Origin: Saliniradius amylolyticus
GTDB taxonomy: Bacteria; Pseudomonadota; Gammaproteobacteria; Enterobacterales; Alteromonadaceae
Direction of reading: 5' to 3'
DNA: 64,000 bases
Assembly (NCBI RefSeq): GCF_003143555.1
Contig: NZ_CP029347.1
Span: 1,116,001 to 1,180,000, forward strand
How positions within the stretch are numbered: position 1 is the first letter of the stretch; each line of letters starts with the position of its first letter. The notes under the pieces were generated by a model. It worked only from the letters and a program-made list of their open reading frames with translations, did not search any database and was not told the DNA's origin. This document shows, in pieces, positions 1-9,683 of this stretch. The translations under genes and the position numbers were made by a program.

Positions 1-196
1 GTCCCAATAGTTCACATCGCCTGTAGCCACTTATTTCCTCAAACAACTTATTGACGTACGTGATCCTGCCTGATCGATCCGTGATGGAAACAATGGAGGT
101 CATATTAAGTGCGGAGTAGTACTGAGCCAGTTGTTCAGAAGAGAGCTTGGACGTGGATAAAGGCATGTACAAAGGCGCTACCGAAGAAAACTGCAT
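1..196 (-). CDS. PAS-domain sensor protein, N-terminal fragment cut by window edge
   Basis: The reading frame opens at an ATG at 194-196 and runs off the left edge, giving 65 residues. Residues about 37-65 match the start of a PAS sensor domain: VSITDRSGRITYVNKLFEEI followed by SGY and ELLG, the same pattern as in the chemoreceptor just upstream. GGAG lies about 9 bases before the ATG. It begins 25 bases after the stop of the PAS chemoreceptor on the same strand, so the two are probably co-transcribed and may be paralogues. What follows the PAS domain (methyl-accepting, GGDEF or kinase) cannot be seen. Confidence 0.75.
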   Translation of the reverse strand, partial: MQFSSVAPLYMPLSTSKLSSEQLAQYYSALNMTSIVSITDRSGRITYVNKLFEEISGYRRCELLG

Positions 197-221
197 ATTG
201 ATTACTCCGTCGGACTTTTTT

Positions 222-1802
222 TCAGGCAGAGCGGGTCTGCTTAGACCAAAATTGGTTGGTAAGCTGATCGAGCCGTTGGCTGATGCGCTTAGTTTCGGCG
301 CAAACCTGAGCGACCAGACTCGACGCCTCTCGATTATCATTGCCAATACTTTGAAGCTGCTCAGCACTGAGGTTCATTTGCTGGGCATTCTGGCCTTGTT
401 CTGCCACGATATCGGCAATTTGCTGGCTCATATTGGCAATCACCTGAAACTGTTCCGAACACTGTCCGAGCACCTTCTTACTGGTCAAACTGAGTTGAAC
501 ACTCGTGGCCGTTTTCTCCTGACTGATTTTCATGGTTCTGACGGCGTCCGAAACTCTGCTCTGCAGCGTATGAATAACGTTTTGTATTTCTGCGGTAGAT
601 TCTTGCGTTCGAGTTGCTAAAGCCCTGACTTCATCGGCAACCACAGAAAAGCCTCGGCCATGTTCGCCAGCTCTGGCTGCCTCAATGGAGGCATTGAGCG
701 CTAATAGGTTGGTTTGCTCCGCGATGCTCAGGATAACTTGTAATATTCGATCTATGTCTTCACTGCTGGCGGACACATCTTCAATGGTACTGACAGAATG
801 GGAGATTTGCGCATTGAGCTCGCTGACAGCGCCTTCATTCTGATGAGCTGCGCTGTGGCCTTTTTCTAACTCAGCGAGCCCGTTTGCGGTGCTATCAGAG
901 GCTTTACGAGAATGATCGGCCGCCTCTGTCACGGTATTGTGCAGGGTTCTGAGTGCCTGACTGATATTCGCAATTTGTTCGAGCTGCTGATCGAGTCCGG
1001 CTTCCGCCTGAGTGACGGCAGAGCTTAAACTCTCTGTACTTCGGGACAGAGTCAACGACATATCGTTTAACCGTCCCACAAGTGCGGCATTTTCTGCTTC
1101 CAGAGTTTGAAACGCTAACAGAAGATCCCCGCCCTCGTTGTTCTGACCGGTGTAGACATATCGGGCGACGACATCGTTGTTGACGGCTTTTGCTTTTTCA
1201 ATCGCCTGACGAATGGGGCGAAGCCAGTAAAACACCCCGACAAGTGCCGCAACCCAAAAAAAGGTGGAGAGGAATAATGAGAACAGAACACCGGTGTTAA
1301 AGATTGCTGTCAAAACGAAGGCCAGCAGTGGTAGTGAGAAGGTTGCTGCTATCAATGGAAACAGCGCAATCCTGGACCGGATGGTAGGGGATGCGTCATT
1401 TTCAAACATCTTATAGAGACGCTCAGCCCGTTTAACAAAGGCGGCCTGGGGTTTGCGCCTTACGGACTGGTATTCCGTTGTTACACCGGACTGCTGGATT
1501 GGGGTGGCGAAAGCGTCCACCCAGTAATGATCGCCATTTTTGCAACGGTTTTTAACGACGCCCATCCAGGAGCGGCCATCTTTCAGTGTTTGCCAGAACG
1601 CTTTAAATACGGGAGCAGGCATATCAGGGTGGCGAACCACGTTATGGTGATGCCCAATCAGCTCTTCTCGGCTAAAACCACTGACAGAAATGAATTCGTC
1701 GTTAACGTGGGTGATTTTGCCCTTGAGATCAGTGGTCGACAATATGTTGGTTGTATCGCTGAGAGAAATGCATTGTTGTGTCACATGAACATCGTGTCTC
1801 AT
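222..1802 (-). CDS. Aer-like PAS methyl-accepting chemotaxis protein
   Basis: Cytoplasmic-PAS chemoreceptor of about 526 residues, likely an energy/redox taxis sensor. The N-terminal PAS domain (about residues 15-125) carries the Aer-type signature NVVRHPDMP, typical of FAD-binding Aer PAS domains. Two adjacent hydrophobic stretches (about 150-200) form a membrane hairpin. The C-terminal half is a methyl-accepting signalling domain with the hairpin tip [19 protein letters not shown]. The start is placed at the second methionine (MRHDVHV, ATG at 1800-1802) because homologues begin close to the PAS domain; a start 13 codons upstream is possible. FAD binding is inferred from family resemblance. 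Confidence 0.9.
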   Translation of the reverse strand: MRHDVHVTQQCISLSDTTNILSTTDLKGKITHVNDEFISVSGFSREELIGHHHNVVRHPDMPAPVFKAFWQTLKDGRSWMGVVKNRCKNGDHYWVDAFATPIQQSGVTTEYQSVRRKPQAAFVKRAERLYKMFENDASPTIRSRIALFPLIAATFSLPLLAFVLTAIFNTGVLFSLFLSTFFWVAALVGVFYWLRPIRQAIEKAKAVNNDVVARYVYTGQNNEGGDLLLAFQTLEAENAALVGRLNDMSLTLSRSTESLSSAVTQAEAGLDQQLEQIANISQALRTLHNTVTEAADHSRKASDSTANGLAELEKGHSAAHQNEGAVSELNAQISHSVSTIEDVSASSEDIDRILQVILSIAEQTNLLALNASIEAARAGEHGRGFSVVADEVRALATRTQESTAEIQNVIHTLQSRVSDAVRTMKISQEKTATSVQLSLTSKKVLGQCSEQFQVIANMSQQIADIVAEQGQNAQQMNLSAEQLQSIGNDNREASSLVAQVCAETKRISQRLDQLTNQFWSKQTRSA

Positions 1803-2007
1803 CGCAGATCCAATAGTAAACAGTGTGTTAATAATAACCATACAAATAACATGGTTATTATTGGAATGGAATACCTTATTACATTACGTGGTCCTAACAG
1901 GGAAATATTTGATTTGAGACAATTTTGATGAGTTTCGGGTAGGGGGGAGGTAGTGAGTTGGTTATTATACCGGGTTTAACGAAGTGTTTTCTTGGGAGCA
2001 AGTGCAA

Positions 2008-3177
2008 ATGAGTAACTGGTTCGATTGTCTGAGGTTAAGTGCGCAGCTGAGCGAAGAGGAGCGGTTGATCAGAGAGAGTGCCAGAGAGTTTTGTCAGCAG
2101 GAGTTGCAGCCAGGGATCCTGCAGGCCAATCGCGAGGCATATTTTGACCCTACGATCATGCAACGGTTTGGCGAGATGGGCCTGTTGGGTGCGACCATCG
2201 ATGGTTATGGCTGCGCTGGTGTGAATTATGTCTCCTATGGCCTGATCGCCCGCGAGGTCGAACGGGTGGACAGCGGGTATCGGAGTGCTTTTAGCGTGCA
2301 GTCCTCTTTGGTGATGCATCCCATTTACGCCTTTGGCACACCAGAGCAAAAAGAACAGTATCTGCCGAAGCTGGCCAGTGGTGAATGGATCGGCTGTTTC
2401 GGACTGACCGAGCCGGATTCAGGCTCAGATCCGGCCAGTATGCAAACTCGGGCGGTCAAAGTCGACGGGGGATATCGGCTCAGCGGCAATAAGATGTGGA
2501 TAACCAATTCGCCCATTGCCGATGTGTTTGTGGTCTGGGCTAAGGATGTCAGTGACGACAACGCCATTCGCGGCTTTATTCTTGATAAAGGCATGACCGG
2601 GCTGTCGGCTCCCAAAATAGAAGGTAAGTTGTCTCTCAAGGCATCCATTACCGGTGAGATCGTCATGGATAATGTGTTTGTGCCCCAAAGCAACCTGCTG
2701 GAGGGCGTAAAAGGTCTGAAAGGGCCGTTCAGTTGCTTAAATCTGGCCCGCTATGGCATTGCTTGGGGCGCCATGGGCGCAGCGGAATTTTGCTGGCATC
2801 AGGCCCGTCAGTACGGTCTGGACAGAAAACAATTTGGTAAGCCGCTCGCCCAGACCCAGTTATTTCAAACCAAGCTGGCTAATATGCAAACCGAGATAGC
2901 ATTAGGACTTCAGGGAGCGCTGAGAGTCGGGAGACTGTTTGATGAAGGTCAAAAGGACCCGGTCATGGTGTCCATGATGAAGCGCAATAACTGTGGCAAG
3001 GCACTCGATATTGCCCGCCAGGCCAGAGACATGCACGGTGGCAATGGTATCTCCGACGAGTATCACGTGATGCGGCATATGTTGAATTTAGAAACCGTAA
3101 ATACCTACGAAGGCACCTATGACATACACGGCTTAATTCTGGGACGGGCGCAGACCGGCTTACAGGCTTTCTTCTGA
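2008..3177 (+). CDS. gcdH: Glutaryl-CoA dehydrogenase (acyl-CoA dehydrogenase family)
   Basis: FAD-dependent enzyme that oxidises and decarboxylates glutaryl-CoA to crotonyl-CoA in lysine/tryptophan catabolism. The 389-residue protein has the acyl-CoA dehydrogenase motifs [12 protein letters not shown] (FAD/substrate loop) and KMWITNSP, and near the C terminus [17 protein letters not shown], which holds the catalytic Glu and distinguishes glutaryl-CoA dehydrogenases from other family members. The length is normal. The start is set at ATG 2008, preceded by GGGAG, rather than a GTG 24 bases upstream. No other lysine-degradation gene is adjacent; it stands alone between a divergent chemoreceptor and a lipoprotein gene. 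Confidence 0.9.
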   Translation: MSNWFDCLRLSAQLSEEERLIRESAREFCQQELQPGILQANREAYFDPTIMQRFGEMGLLGATIDGYGCAGVNYVSYGLIAREVERVDSGYRSAFSVQSSLVMHPIYAFGTPEQKEQYLPKLASGEWIGCFGLTEPDSGSDPASMQTRAVKVDGGYRLSGNKMWITNSPIADVFVVWAKDVSDDNAIRGFILDKGMTGLSAPKIEGKLSLKASITGEIVMDNVFVPQSNLLEGVKGLKGPFSCLNLARYGIAWGAMGAAEFCWHQARQYGLDRKQFGKPLAQTQLFQTKLANMQTEIALGLQGALRVGRLFDEGQKDPVMVSMMKRNNCGKALDIARQARDMHGGNGISDEYHVMRHMLNLETVNTYEGTYDIHGLILGRAQTGLQAFF

Positions 3178-3238
3178 GTGGTTGATCGCCTCAGCGCTCT
3201 TTGGCGTAACAAGGTATGTTTATGCAAAGTAGGTGCAA

Positions 3239-4291
3239 ATGCAGGTAAAACTTCAGTGGTGGGCAGGGGTGTGGGCCACGGTCCTGTCCTTGGCGGCTTG
3301 TGCGTCTCAAAAAGACTTGCCCACCAGTCAACACACCCTGATTGAAGACGGTCAGTATACTAACCCCCAAATCCAGGACCCGGAAAAGTCTTTTTTCGAT
3401 TACTGGGGCATGCGCCTGTTCGGGGACACTGAGTTTGCCGATCAGTCGGCGCAGGTGGATCGGATTCAGACGGTCACCAATACCTTGGATCTGACGGTGC
3501 GTCCGTCAGGGGAAAGAGTGATCTGGTTGGGACACTCGACTTTTCTGATCCAGGCCGGTGGGCTGAATGTGCTTACCGATCCTATCTTGTCTGAAAGAGC
3601 CTCACCGGTTAGCTTTGCCGGGCCGGTGAGGCTTGCCCCCATGCCTTATTCATTTGAGGACTTGCCCCGCATTGATGTGGTGCTTATCTCCCATAATCAC
3701 TATGACCACCTGGATAGGGCGACCATTAAGCAACTGGGCAACGAACCTCATTATTATGTACCTCTGGGGTTGAGTGAGTGGTTCAAACAGCAGGACATAG
3801 ACGGTCTGAGTATTACCGAAATGGACTGGTGGCAGCAGGACACTGGCCGGGGATACACCATTACTGCGACACCTGCACAGCACTGGTCGGCACGCAGTCT
3901 GTTTGACAGGCGCGAAACCTTCTGGGCTGGCTGGCATATCCAGATAGGGGACTGGCGTCTTTGGTTTGCCGGTGACACCGGTTATAACCCGGTCCAGTTC
4001 CGGCAAATCGGGGAGAGACTCAAGGACATCGATGTTGCATTGATCCCCATTGGTTCTTATTCACCGCGCTGGTTTATGAAGCCGTATCACGTTAACCCCC
4101 AGGAAGCGGTAAGGATCCATCAGGATGTGGGAGCAGCCACGAGTGTAGGGATGCACTGGTCAACCTTTCAGCTGTCCGCCGAAGCACTGGACGAGCCGCG
4201 GCGGCGTTTAGAGACGATTATGGCCGAACGGCCGGGGCTGCCGCCCTTTATCACTCTTCCCATCGGGGGGCATTTACATTGGGCGGATTAA
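3239..4291 (+). CDS. Metallo-beta-lactamase-fold lipoprotein, NAPE-PLD/UlaG-like
   Basis: A 350-residue predicted lipoprotein: the N terminus is hydrophobic and ends in the lipobox LAAC, so it should be anchored in the envelope. The metallo-hydrolase core begins at about residue 95 with WLGHSTFLIQ and has the metal-binding HNHYDHLD motif (HxHxDH), then AQHWSARS, WFAGDTGY and GMHWSTF, an arrangement typical of the N-acyl-phosphatidylethanolamine phospholipase D-like branch. All expected metal ligands appear present. The substrate is unknown; phospholipid hydrolysis is inferred from the family only. The start is the ATG at 3239; an in-frame GTG lies six bases earlier. Confidence 0.83.
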   Translation: MQVKLQWWAGVWATVLSLAACASQKDLPTSQHTLIEDGQYTNPQIQDPEKSFFDYWGMRLFGDTEFADQSAQVDRIQTVTNTLDLTVRPSGERVIWLGHSTFLIQAGGLNVLTDPILSERASPVSFAGPVRLAPMPYSFEDLPRIDVVLISHNHYDHLDRATIKQLGNEPHYYVPLGLSEWFKQQDIDGLSITEMDWWQQDTGRGYTITATPAQHWSARSLFDRRETFWAGWHIQIGDWRLWFAGDTGYNPVQFRQIGERLKDIDVALIPIGSYSPRWFMKPYHVNPQEAVRIHQDVGAATSVGMHWSTFQLSAEALDEPRRRLETIMAERPGLPPFITLPIGGHLHWAD

Positions 4292-4369
4292 ATTTTCATG
4301 ACCGCTCTTTACTGTTGCCCATGCCGGTGTCATAAACGCACTTTTGTTGAATCGGATAGTGGTATTACC

Positions 4370-5158
4370 ATGAGAAAACCCGCCTTTGCCGCCGCTGCCT
4401 TGATTGCAGCCGCCATTAATTACTCACCTGACGCCAATGCATGGGGCCAGACAGGGCACCGCATCACAGGTGCTATTGCTGAGCAATACCTGACGAGCGA
4501 AGCAAAAGCCGCGATAGATCGGATCCTGGGACCGGAAGACTTGGCAGAAGCTTCTACCTGGCCGGATGAGATGCGTTCTCATCCGAGCGAGTTCTGGCAG
4601 GAAACGGCATCCCCCTATCATTATGTGACCGTTCCTGAGGGAAAACACTACCATCAGGTTGGTGCACCGGAACAAGGGGATGCCTATACGGCATTAGAAG
4701 GTTTTAGCAAAACCCTACAGGATGAGGAAGCCAGCCTTGAGGAGCGCCAACTGGCGCTGCGTTTTATTGTTCATATTATCGGTGATTTGCACCAGCCGCT
4801 GCACGCCGGTAATGGAACTGACCGAGGCGGTAACGACGTTAAGCTGTCGTTTTTCTGGGAGAACAGCAATTTGCATCGTGTCTGGGACAGCGGCTTAATT
4901 GACCGGCAACAGTTATCGTACAGTGAGTGGACAAGCTGGCTGAATCGGCGGATTACTGCAGAGGAAGTCGCAGACTGGCAAAGCGCTCCGCCGCTGCAGT
5001 GGATTGAGGAAAGCACCGACATCAGAGATGTTATTTACCCCGACAGCGATGCGATTAGTTGGGATTATAAGTTTAAGCACTTGCCTAAGGTGAAGATGCG
5101 CCTTAAACAGGCAGGGGTTCGTATGGCCGCCTACCTCAACCAGCTGTTTGCTCAGTAA
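4370..5158 (+). CDS. Secreted S1/P1 nuclease
   Basis: Zinc-dependent single-strand nuclease/3'-nucleotidase of the phospholipase C/P1 fold, 262 residues. A signal peptide is followed by a predicted cut after ANA, leaving Trp at the mature N terminus; in P1 nucleases this Trp is itself a zinc ligand. The other ligands can be followed in order: GH in WGQTGHR, D in WPDE, H in YHYV, H/D/H in VHIIGDLHQPLH, and H/D in LHRVWD. The start is ATG 4370, since upstream codons do not resemble a signal peptide. It probably scavenges nucleotides or phosphate from extracellular nucleic acid. A strong terminator follows. Confidence 0.93.
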   Translation: MRKPAFAAAALIAAAINYSPDANAWGQTGHRITGAIAEQYLTSEAKAAIDRILGPEDLAEASTWPDEMRSHPSEFWQETASPYHYVTVPEGKHYHQVGAPEQGDAYTALEGFSKTLQDEEASLEERQLALRFIVHIIGDLHQPLHAGNGTDRGGNDVKLSFFWENSNLHRVWDSGLIDRQQLSYSEWTSWLNRRITAEEVADWQSAPPLQWIEESTDIRDVIYPDSDAISWDYKFKHLPKVKMRLKQAGVRMAAYLNQLFAQ

Positions 5159-5178
5159 GTACAAACACTGAACCAAAC

Positions 5179-5211
5179 CCTCAGGGCCCGCTGGGCAAGC
5201 GGGCCCTGAGG
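5179..5211. terminator. Strong bidirectional hairpin between convergent genes
   Basis: A perfect 14-bp stem (CCTCAGGGCCCGCT, loop GGGCA) sits between the S1/P1 nuclease and the convergent 57-residue membrane protein gene. There is no long T tract, so termination is inferred from position and stem strength. Confidence 0.7.
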
Positions 5212-5219
5212 CTGTATTA

Positions 5220-5393
5220 CTACAGCATATAGCGAACTAACTGTAAGATAAGCAGTATCGCCACCAGTGGCAGCACCCAACGGCTCATGGTGCTCATGGT
5301 TTTCGGTGAAAATTGCAGGTTGGCCTTTTCCAACAAAGGCACCAGAATCAACAGCGCCACCAATAAGATGCCGAGAATGTAGAAGAGGGTCAT
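5220..5393 (-). CDS. 57-residue two-helix membrane protein coupled to c-di-GMP gene
   Basis: Small unrecognised protein. The ATG at 5391-5393 follows the TGA of the upstream GGDEF/EAL gene by one base (TGATATG) and has AAGGGG about 6 bases before it, so translational coupling is likely. It begins MTLFYILGILLVALLILVPL, a clear membrane helix, followed by a polar loop (about 22-38) with Lys and Asn, then a second helix ending in QLVRYML. The frame is open to a TAG just before the terminator hairpin. Codon use resembles the neighbours. Function is unknown; position suggests an accessory to the c-di-GMP enzyme. Confidence 0.7.
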   Translation of the reverse strand: MTLFYILGILLVALLILVPLLEKANLQFSPKTMSTMSRWVLPLVAILLILQLVRYML

Positions 5394-5394
5394 A

Positions 5395-8300
5395 TCAACC
5401 CCTTTCCCGTTGTTGCCATTGAGTTAGCCACTCCCTGAAATCAGATTCACTGAGGGGCTTATTGTAGAAGTAACCTTGGCCTACGTCACAGCCTAGTTCG
5501 CGTAACATGTCTTGCTGTATCTCGGTTTCTACACCTTCTGCAACGACCGTCAGGCTAAAGGCCTTGGACAGGCCGATAACGGCTCTCACGATCGTCGTGT
5601 CGTGGGCCGCCGCTGAAATATCGTTCACAAAACTGCGGTCGATCTTAAGCTTATCCACCGGCAGAGAGCGCAGATAAGCCAATGAGGCGTAGCCTGTGCC
5701 AAAGTCATCAATGGCCAGTTGCACGCCCAGAGCGCGGAAGCGCTCCAGAGTTTCGATAATCTGACGAGGTTGGTTGAGCAGGGTGTTTTCGGTCAGCTCC
5801 AGATGCATGCGTTTTGGCTCGACCTGATATTGCTTCAGAAGTTGTTCTACCTGGTCATAAAAGTCGTCTATGGCAAAGTCTCTTGGCGATACATTGACGG
5901 CAATATCGACTTCCATCCCTTGGGATTGCCAGTCCGCTAACTGACGGCAGGCAGCCTCAATAACCCACAGAGTGACCTTGTGAATCAGGCCTCGCTCTTC
6001 GGCCACCGGGATAAAGTGATTAGGGGTCAGCAATCCCTGTTGTGGATGCTGCCAACGGATTAATGCTTCAACACTGGTCACCCGGCCAGTGGCTAACTCG
6101 ACCTGTGGCTGATAGTAGAGTCGCAGCTGGTCCTGTTCTAAGGCGTCTTTTAACTCACCATAAATCCGCTGCTTATGTTGCGACTGCCGGGTAATGCTTT
6201 GGGTGTAAAAGGCATAAGTATTGCGGCCGAGGGATTTGGCCCGGTACATGGCTGCGTCGGCATGGGCCAGTAACTGGTCGCCACTGTCGGCGTCTTCCGG
6301 ATATAAGGAAATCCCGATACTGACACCAATATGGGCAGATTTATGCTCATTCAGCCTGAAAGGCCGGTTCAGGGCGTTAATCAGGTCTGCGGCCACAGTG
6401 GTGGCATCCTCCGGGCTATGAATGTCTTCCAGTAGCACCACAAATTCGTCGCCCCCCAGGCGGGCTAGCGTATCACTGGTGCGTATACGGTGTGACAACA
6501 CTTGTGCAACTTCCTGTAGCAATATATCGCCAGAAGCGTGCCCCATCGAATCGTTAACATATTTAAACTGGTCCAGGTCCAAAAACAGCGCTGCAAGGTG
6601 AGCCTGATTGCGATTGGCCGACTCAATAGCGTGTTGCATCCGAGACTTGAGCAGCAGGCGATTGGGTAAACCGGTAAGCAGGTCGTAATGAGCCAGTTGC
6701 TCCAGTTTTTCTTCGGATTGCTTTTGCGATGTGATATCGGAGAACACCGCCACATAGTGAGTCACCTGGCCATCATTGGCCAGCACTGAACTAATGGATA
6801 ACAGTTCCGGATAAACGGTGCCATCCTTACGGCGGTTCCAGATCTCGCCGCGCCAATGACCATAAGTGTCGAGGCTTTGATACATCTCGCGGTAAAACTC
6901 CGGCCCGTGACGACCAGAATTGAGCAGAGTCGGGGTTGCGCCGATAGCCTCTTCCTCGTGGTAGCCCGTTATTCGGCAGAAAGCGGGGTTGATGGCCAGG
7001 ATGCATTGATCTGCATCGGTGATCATAATGGCTTCCTGAGAGTTATCGAACACCTTGGCATCCAGCTTCAGTTTCTGCTCTTGCTCCACCCGTTCGGTCA
7101 CGTCGTGAATAATGGACAATAAAATGGCCTTATCATCCACATGAACCGGTGAGGAATGTATTTCTACGTTGCGGATATCCCCATTGGCTAAGCGGTGTGG
7201 GAAAACAAAGCAATTGACCTGACCGGTCAGGGCCTGCTTCCGGCGCCGACTGACTTCTTCTTCTGGTAAGTTGTTGAGTCTCGCTATATTCATACTACGC
7301 AACTCGCTTTCAGAATAGCCGTAAAAGGCTTCGGCACTATTGTTCGCCGACAGAATTTCACCGCTGTCAGCATCAATCGTCAGCATAATGGCGCTGTGTT
7401 GATAAAACATCTGTTCGAAGCGTTTCGCCTGGCGATATTGGTCTGCTCTGTGCTGGTCGGTCAGCTGGTGGCGCAGTAAATGAGTGTAGGCCAGTCGCCA
7501 CCATATGAAGACCGTCAGTAAGCCGCTTAACCAGAGCAGAACAAATGGTTGATAGGACTGCCAGCCTTTGCGCGGAACAGCGCTAAACTGCCAACTCGTA
7601 TCGCCCACAGCTAAGCTGGCCGTGATAGGGGACTGCTCCGGGGGAATGGCGGTGCCATAAATTTGCGCGGAATGGGGCGCATCATTGTCAACCCGAATGC
7701 TGAGCCTTAACTCGCTTCTGGTTTCGGCGAGCGCTTGCTCAAGCAGGGTATCGTAGTGCAGCACTAACGATACCGTGCCCCAAAACTGACCGCTGTCCGG
7801 TGAAAAAACCGGGTGTCGGGCGATAAGCGCCTGACCACCCTGTACCAGAGCAATGGGGCCGTCGATAACGGTGGAGTGACTTTCCTGCGCCTTCAGCAAT
7901 GCCTGCCTTTGCTCCGGTAAACGGGCGATGTTCAGGCCGATAACTTGCTCATTGCCTTTAAGGGGGTAAACGTACTCAATCACCTGGTTACGAGATGCGG
8001 CGATATGTCGTATGACCTTGGAATTTTGTAACAGCTGATGGGTAAAGGCGCCATATTCCTGCTGGGTCAGTTGCGGGTGCATCAGCCAGTAGGCCCCAAC
8101 GCCCTGCGCGATATTCAGATACTGACTGATTTGGTCATTGACCTGGGTCATGCTATGCCCCAGACGCTTGGAAATCTGAACTCGCTGCTGCTCCAGTTCA
8201 CTGTGGTGACGGGTGTACTCCATTGAACCGAGTAACATCAGGATAATCACCATACCCAAGGCGCCGTATAGCCAATACTTGCGTCGATAATGACCCGACA

Positions 8301-8397
8301 GGGAGAATCGTGAGGAAATTGAGGTTGGGATTAAAATAGCGTTGGCTCCATGTCCCGATGGTCGGTCATAGTAATGCGAGGCGTCATGGCCCCGCAT
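5395..8397 (-). CDS. CHASE-PAS-PAS-GGDEF-EAL cyclic-di-GMP signalling protein
   Basis: A 1000-residue membrane sensor that may make and/or break cyclic di-GMP. Order: a short cytoplasmic N terminus, helix at about 43-60, periplasmic CHASE-like domain (about 75-270), second helix near 280-300, two PAS domains (about 325-435 and 450-560), GGDEF (about 570-725) and EAL (about 745-990). The GGDEF signature RLGGDEF is intact, with an RTSD inhibitory site five residues before it. The EAL domain has VEALIRW, ELTEN and DDFGTGYASL, consistent with an active phosphodiesterase. The ATG at 8397 has no clear ribosome site and overlaps a -10-like element, so the true start may differ. The 57-residue membrane protein follows immediately. 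Confidence 0.92.
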   Translation of the reverse strand: MRGHDASHYYDRPSGHGANAILIPTSISSRFSLSGHYRRKYWLYGALGMVIILMLLGSMEYTRHHSELEQQRVQISKRLGHSMTQVNDQISQYLNIAQGVGAYWLMHPQLTQQEYGAFTHQLLQNSKVIRHIAASRNQVIEYVYPLKGNEQVIGLNIARLPEQRQALLKAQESHSTVIDGPIALVQGGQALIARHPVFSPDSGQFWGTVSLVLHYDTLLEQALAETRSELRLSIRVDNDAPHSAQIYGTAIPPEQSPITASLAVGDTSWQFSAVPRKGWQSYQPFVLLWLSGLLTVFIWWRLAYTHLLRHQLTDQHRADQYRQAKRFEQMFYQHSAIMLTIDADSGEILSANNSAEAFYGYSESELRSMNIARLNNLPEEEVSRRRKQALTGQVNCFVFPHRLANGDIRNVEIHSSPVHVDDKAILLSIIHDVTERVEQEQKLKLDAKVFDNSQEAIMITDADQCILAINPAFCRITGYHEEEAIGATPTLLNSGRHGPEFYREMYQSLDTYGHWRGEIWNRRKDGTVYPELLSISSVLANDGQVTHYVAVFSDITSQKQSEEKLEQLAHYDLLTGLPNRLLLKSRMQHAIESANRNQAHLAALFLDLDQFKYVNDSMGHASGDILLQEVAQVLSHRIRTSDTLARLGGDEFVVLLEDIHSPEDATTVAADLINALNRPFRLNEHKSAHIGVSIGISLYPEDADSGDQLLAHADAAMYRAKSLGRNTYAFYTQSITRQSQHKQRIYGELKDALEQDQLRLYYQPQVELATGRVTSVEALIRWQHPQQGLLTPNHFIPVAEERGLIHKVTLWVIEAACRQLADWQSQGMEVDIAVNVSPRDFAIDDFYDQVEQLLKQYQVEPKRMHLELTENTLLNQPRQIIETLERFRALGVQLAIDDFGTGYASLAYLRSLPVDKLKIDRSFVNDISAAAHDTTIVRAVIGLSKAFSLTVVAEGVETEIQQDMLRELGCDVGQGYFYNKPLSESDFREWLTQWQQRERG

Positions 8398-8425
8398 TAT
8401 AAGCTTGTTTTTATGGCCGACTCAA
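8396..8425 (-). promoter_or_regulatory. Sigma70-like promoter overlapping the annotated start
   Basis: On the minus strand TTGAGT (8425-8420), an 18-base spacer and TATAAT (8401-8396) form a good sigma70 promoter. The -10 overlaps the ATG at 8397, so either this ATG is not the start or the promoter is fortuitous. Confidence 0.45.
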
Positions 8426-8430
8426 CTTCC

Positions 8431-9651
8431 TTACAGGAGCCGAACGTCTATACCTGTATTGTCTTGTAAACGCTTGATTAATGGCTCCCCCATAAGTGTC
8501 GCAGGCGTCCAGAAACCACCCTCTTGTTTTTCTTTGGGACAGTCTTTTAATACACACCGGGCCGCTTCCGATAGCATTTTGGCGGTGGCGCCATAGCCGG
8601 GGTCACGGTCACCGGTGACTTCGACTTTCAGTTCCTGATCGGACGACGTCCGGCCGTAGAGGTGAATGCGGAAATACCCCTCCTGTTGTTCCTTAGGGGA
8701 GGGTCCGGTACCGGGCTTCGGCAAAATCCAGCGTTCTAATATCCAGCGCAGGGGGGCTACCGAGGCGGACAACATCAACGCGCCCAAACCCATTGTGATG
8801 CGCGAGGCCCGCTTTTTACCTTTAGCGCCGGAGCCGGTGAGCATGGCTTCGTGATACTGAAATTCACTGCCGTAGAGCTCGGGGGCGAGAGCAGCACTGC
8901 GTAACACGATACGGGTGTTGACTCCGGCCATAATAAAGGGGGCGGCCCAGCTGTCAGACAGCTTATCCCAGAAATACTTTTTCACACTTTTCTGACGGGC
9001 CTTGTCATTAAAGTCCGGTGGACAGAGACTGTAGGGATCGCTGAGGACCTTTTTTAAGGAGGGATCTTTGCCCATATCTTTAAACACATTCATCATGCTG
9101 GCAAAGGTGCCACCGGAAAAGTTGCCCTTAATGCGAGCGACGCGCATGGCCACTCTCTGGCAAGGTTGACCGTATTTCTCTTTGGCCTGCTGTTGTAAGA
9201 AGTAGCAGCCCAGATCCGAGGGGATAGAGTCAAAACCACAGCAGTGTACGATGCGCGCTCCAGACGCGCGGGCCTTAGCTTCGTATTGCTTCAGCATCTT
9301 GTGAACAAACTGCACCTCACCGGTGAGATCGCAGTAATCGGTGCCATTGTCCACACAGGCTTTAACCAGGGCTTCTCCATATATGGCGTAAGGCCCTACT
9401 GTGGACACGATCACCTTAGTTTGCTGGCAGAGTCTGTCTAATGCAGAACCGTCGGTCGCGTCGGCAATGATAACTTCCGGTTCGTTGCCCTGGGGTAATT
9501 CCGCTTTCAGGGCATGCAGCTTACGCTCACTGCGCCCGGCAATGGCCCATTTTATGTCGGCAGATGGGTAATGCTCTGCCATATATCGGGCTGTGATCTT
9601 GCCGACAAAGCTGGTCGCGCCAAACAGCACAATATCGAAGGATTCAGTCAC
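8431..9651 (-). CDS. Saccharopine dehydrogenase-like / trans-acting enoyl reductase family protein
   Basis: A 406-residue oxidoreductase with an N-terminal Rossmann motif (VLFGATSFVGKITARYMAEH) and a saccharopine-dehydrogenase-like body including VGPYAIYGEALVKACVDNG, YCDLTGEVQF and HCCGFDSIPSD. These features are shared with bacterial trans-acting enoyl reductases and the eukaryotic SCCPDH protein. The substrate cannot be deduced; there is no lysine-biosynthesis context. It lies between two c-di-GMP genes on the same strand, 32 bases after the upstream diguanylate cyclase gene, so it may share that transcript. Confidence 0.85.
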   Translation of the reverse strand: MTESFDIVLFGATSFVGKITARYMAEHYPSADIKWAIAGRSERKLHALKAELPQGNEPEVIIADATDGSALDRLCQQTKVIVSTVGPYAIYGEALVKACVDNGTDYCDLTGEVQFVHKMLKQYEAKARASGARIVHCCGFDSIPSDLGCYFLQQQAKEKYGQPCQRVAMRVARIKGNFSGGTFASMMNVFKDMGKDPSLKKVLSDPYSLCPPDFNDKARQKSVKKYFWDKLSDSWAAPFIMAGVNTRIVLRSAALAPELYGSEFQYHEAMLTGSGAKGKKRASRITMGLGALMLSASVAPLRWILERWILPKPGTGPSPKEQQEGYFRIHLYGRTSSDQELKVEVTGDRDPGYGATAKMLSEAARCVLKDCPKEKQEGGFWTPATLMGEPLIKRLQDNTGIDVRLL

Positions 9652-9683
9652 AAATTATCCTTATGTTGGTTAATAGTGGAACG

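Noticed and set aside
147-620. 157-codon plus-strand frame at the left edge
   Set aside because: It lies antisense to the chemoreceptor coding region and the partial PAS gene and has no recognisable domain.
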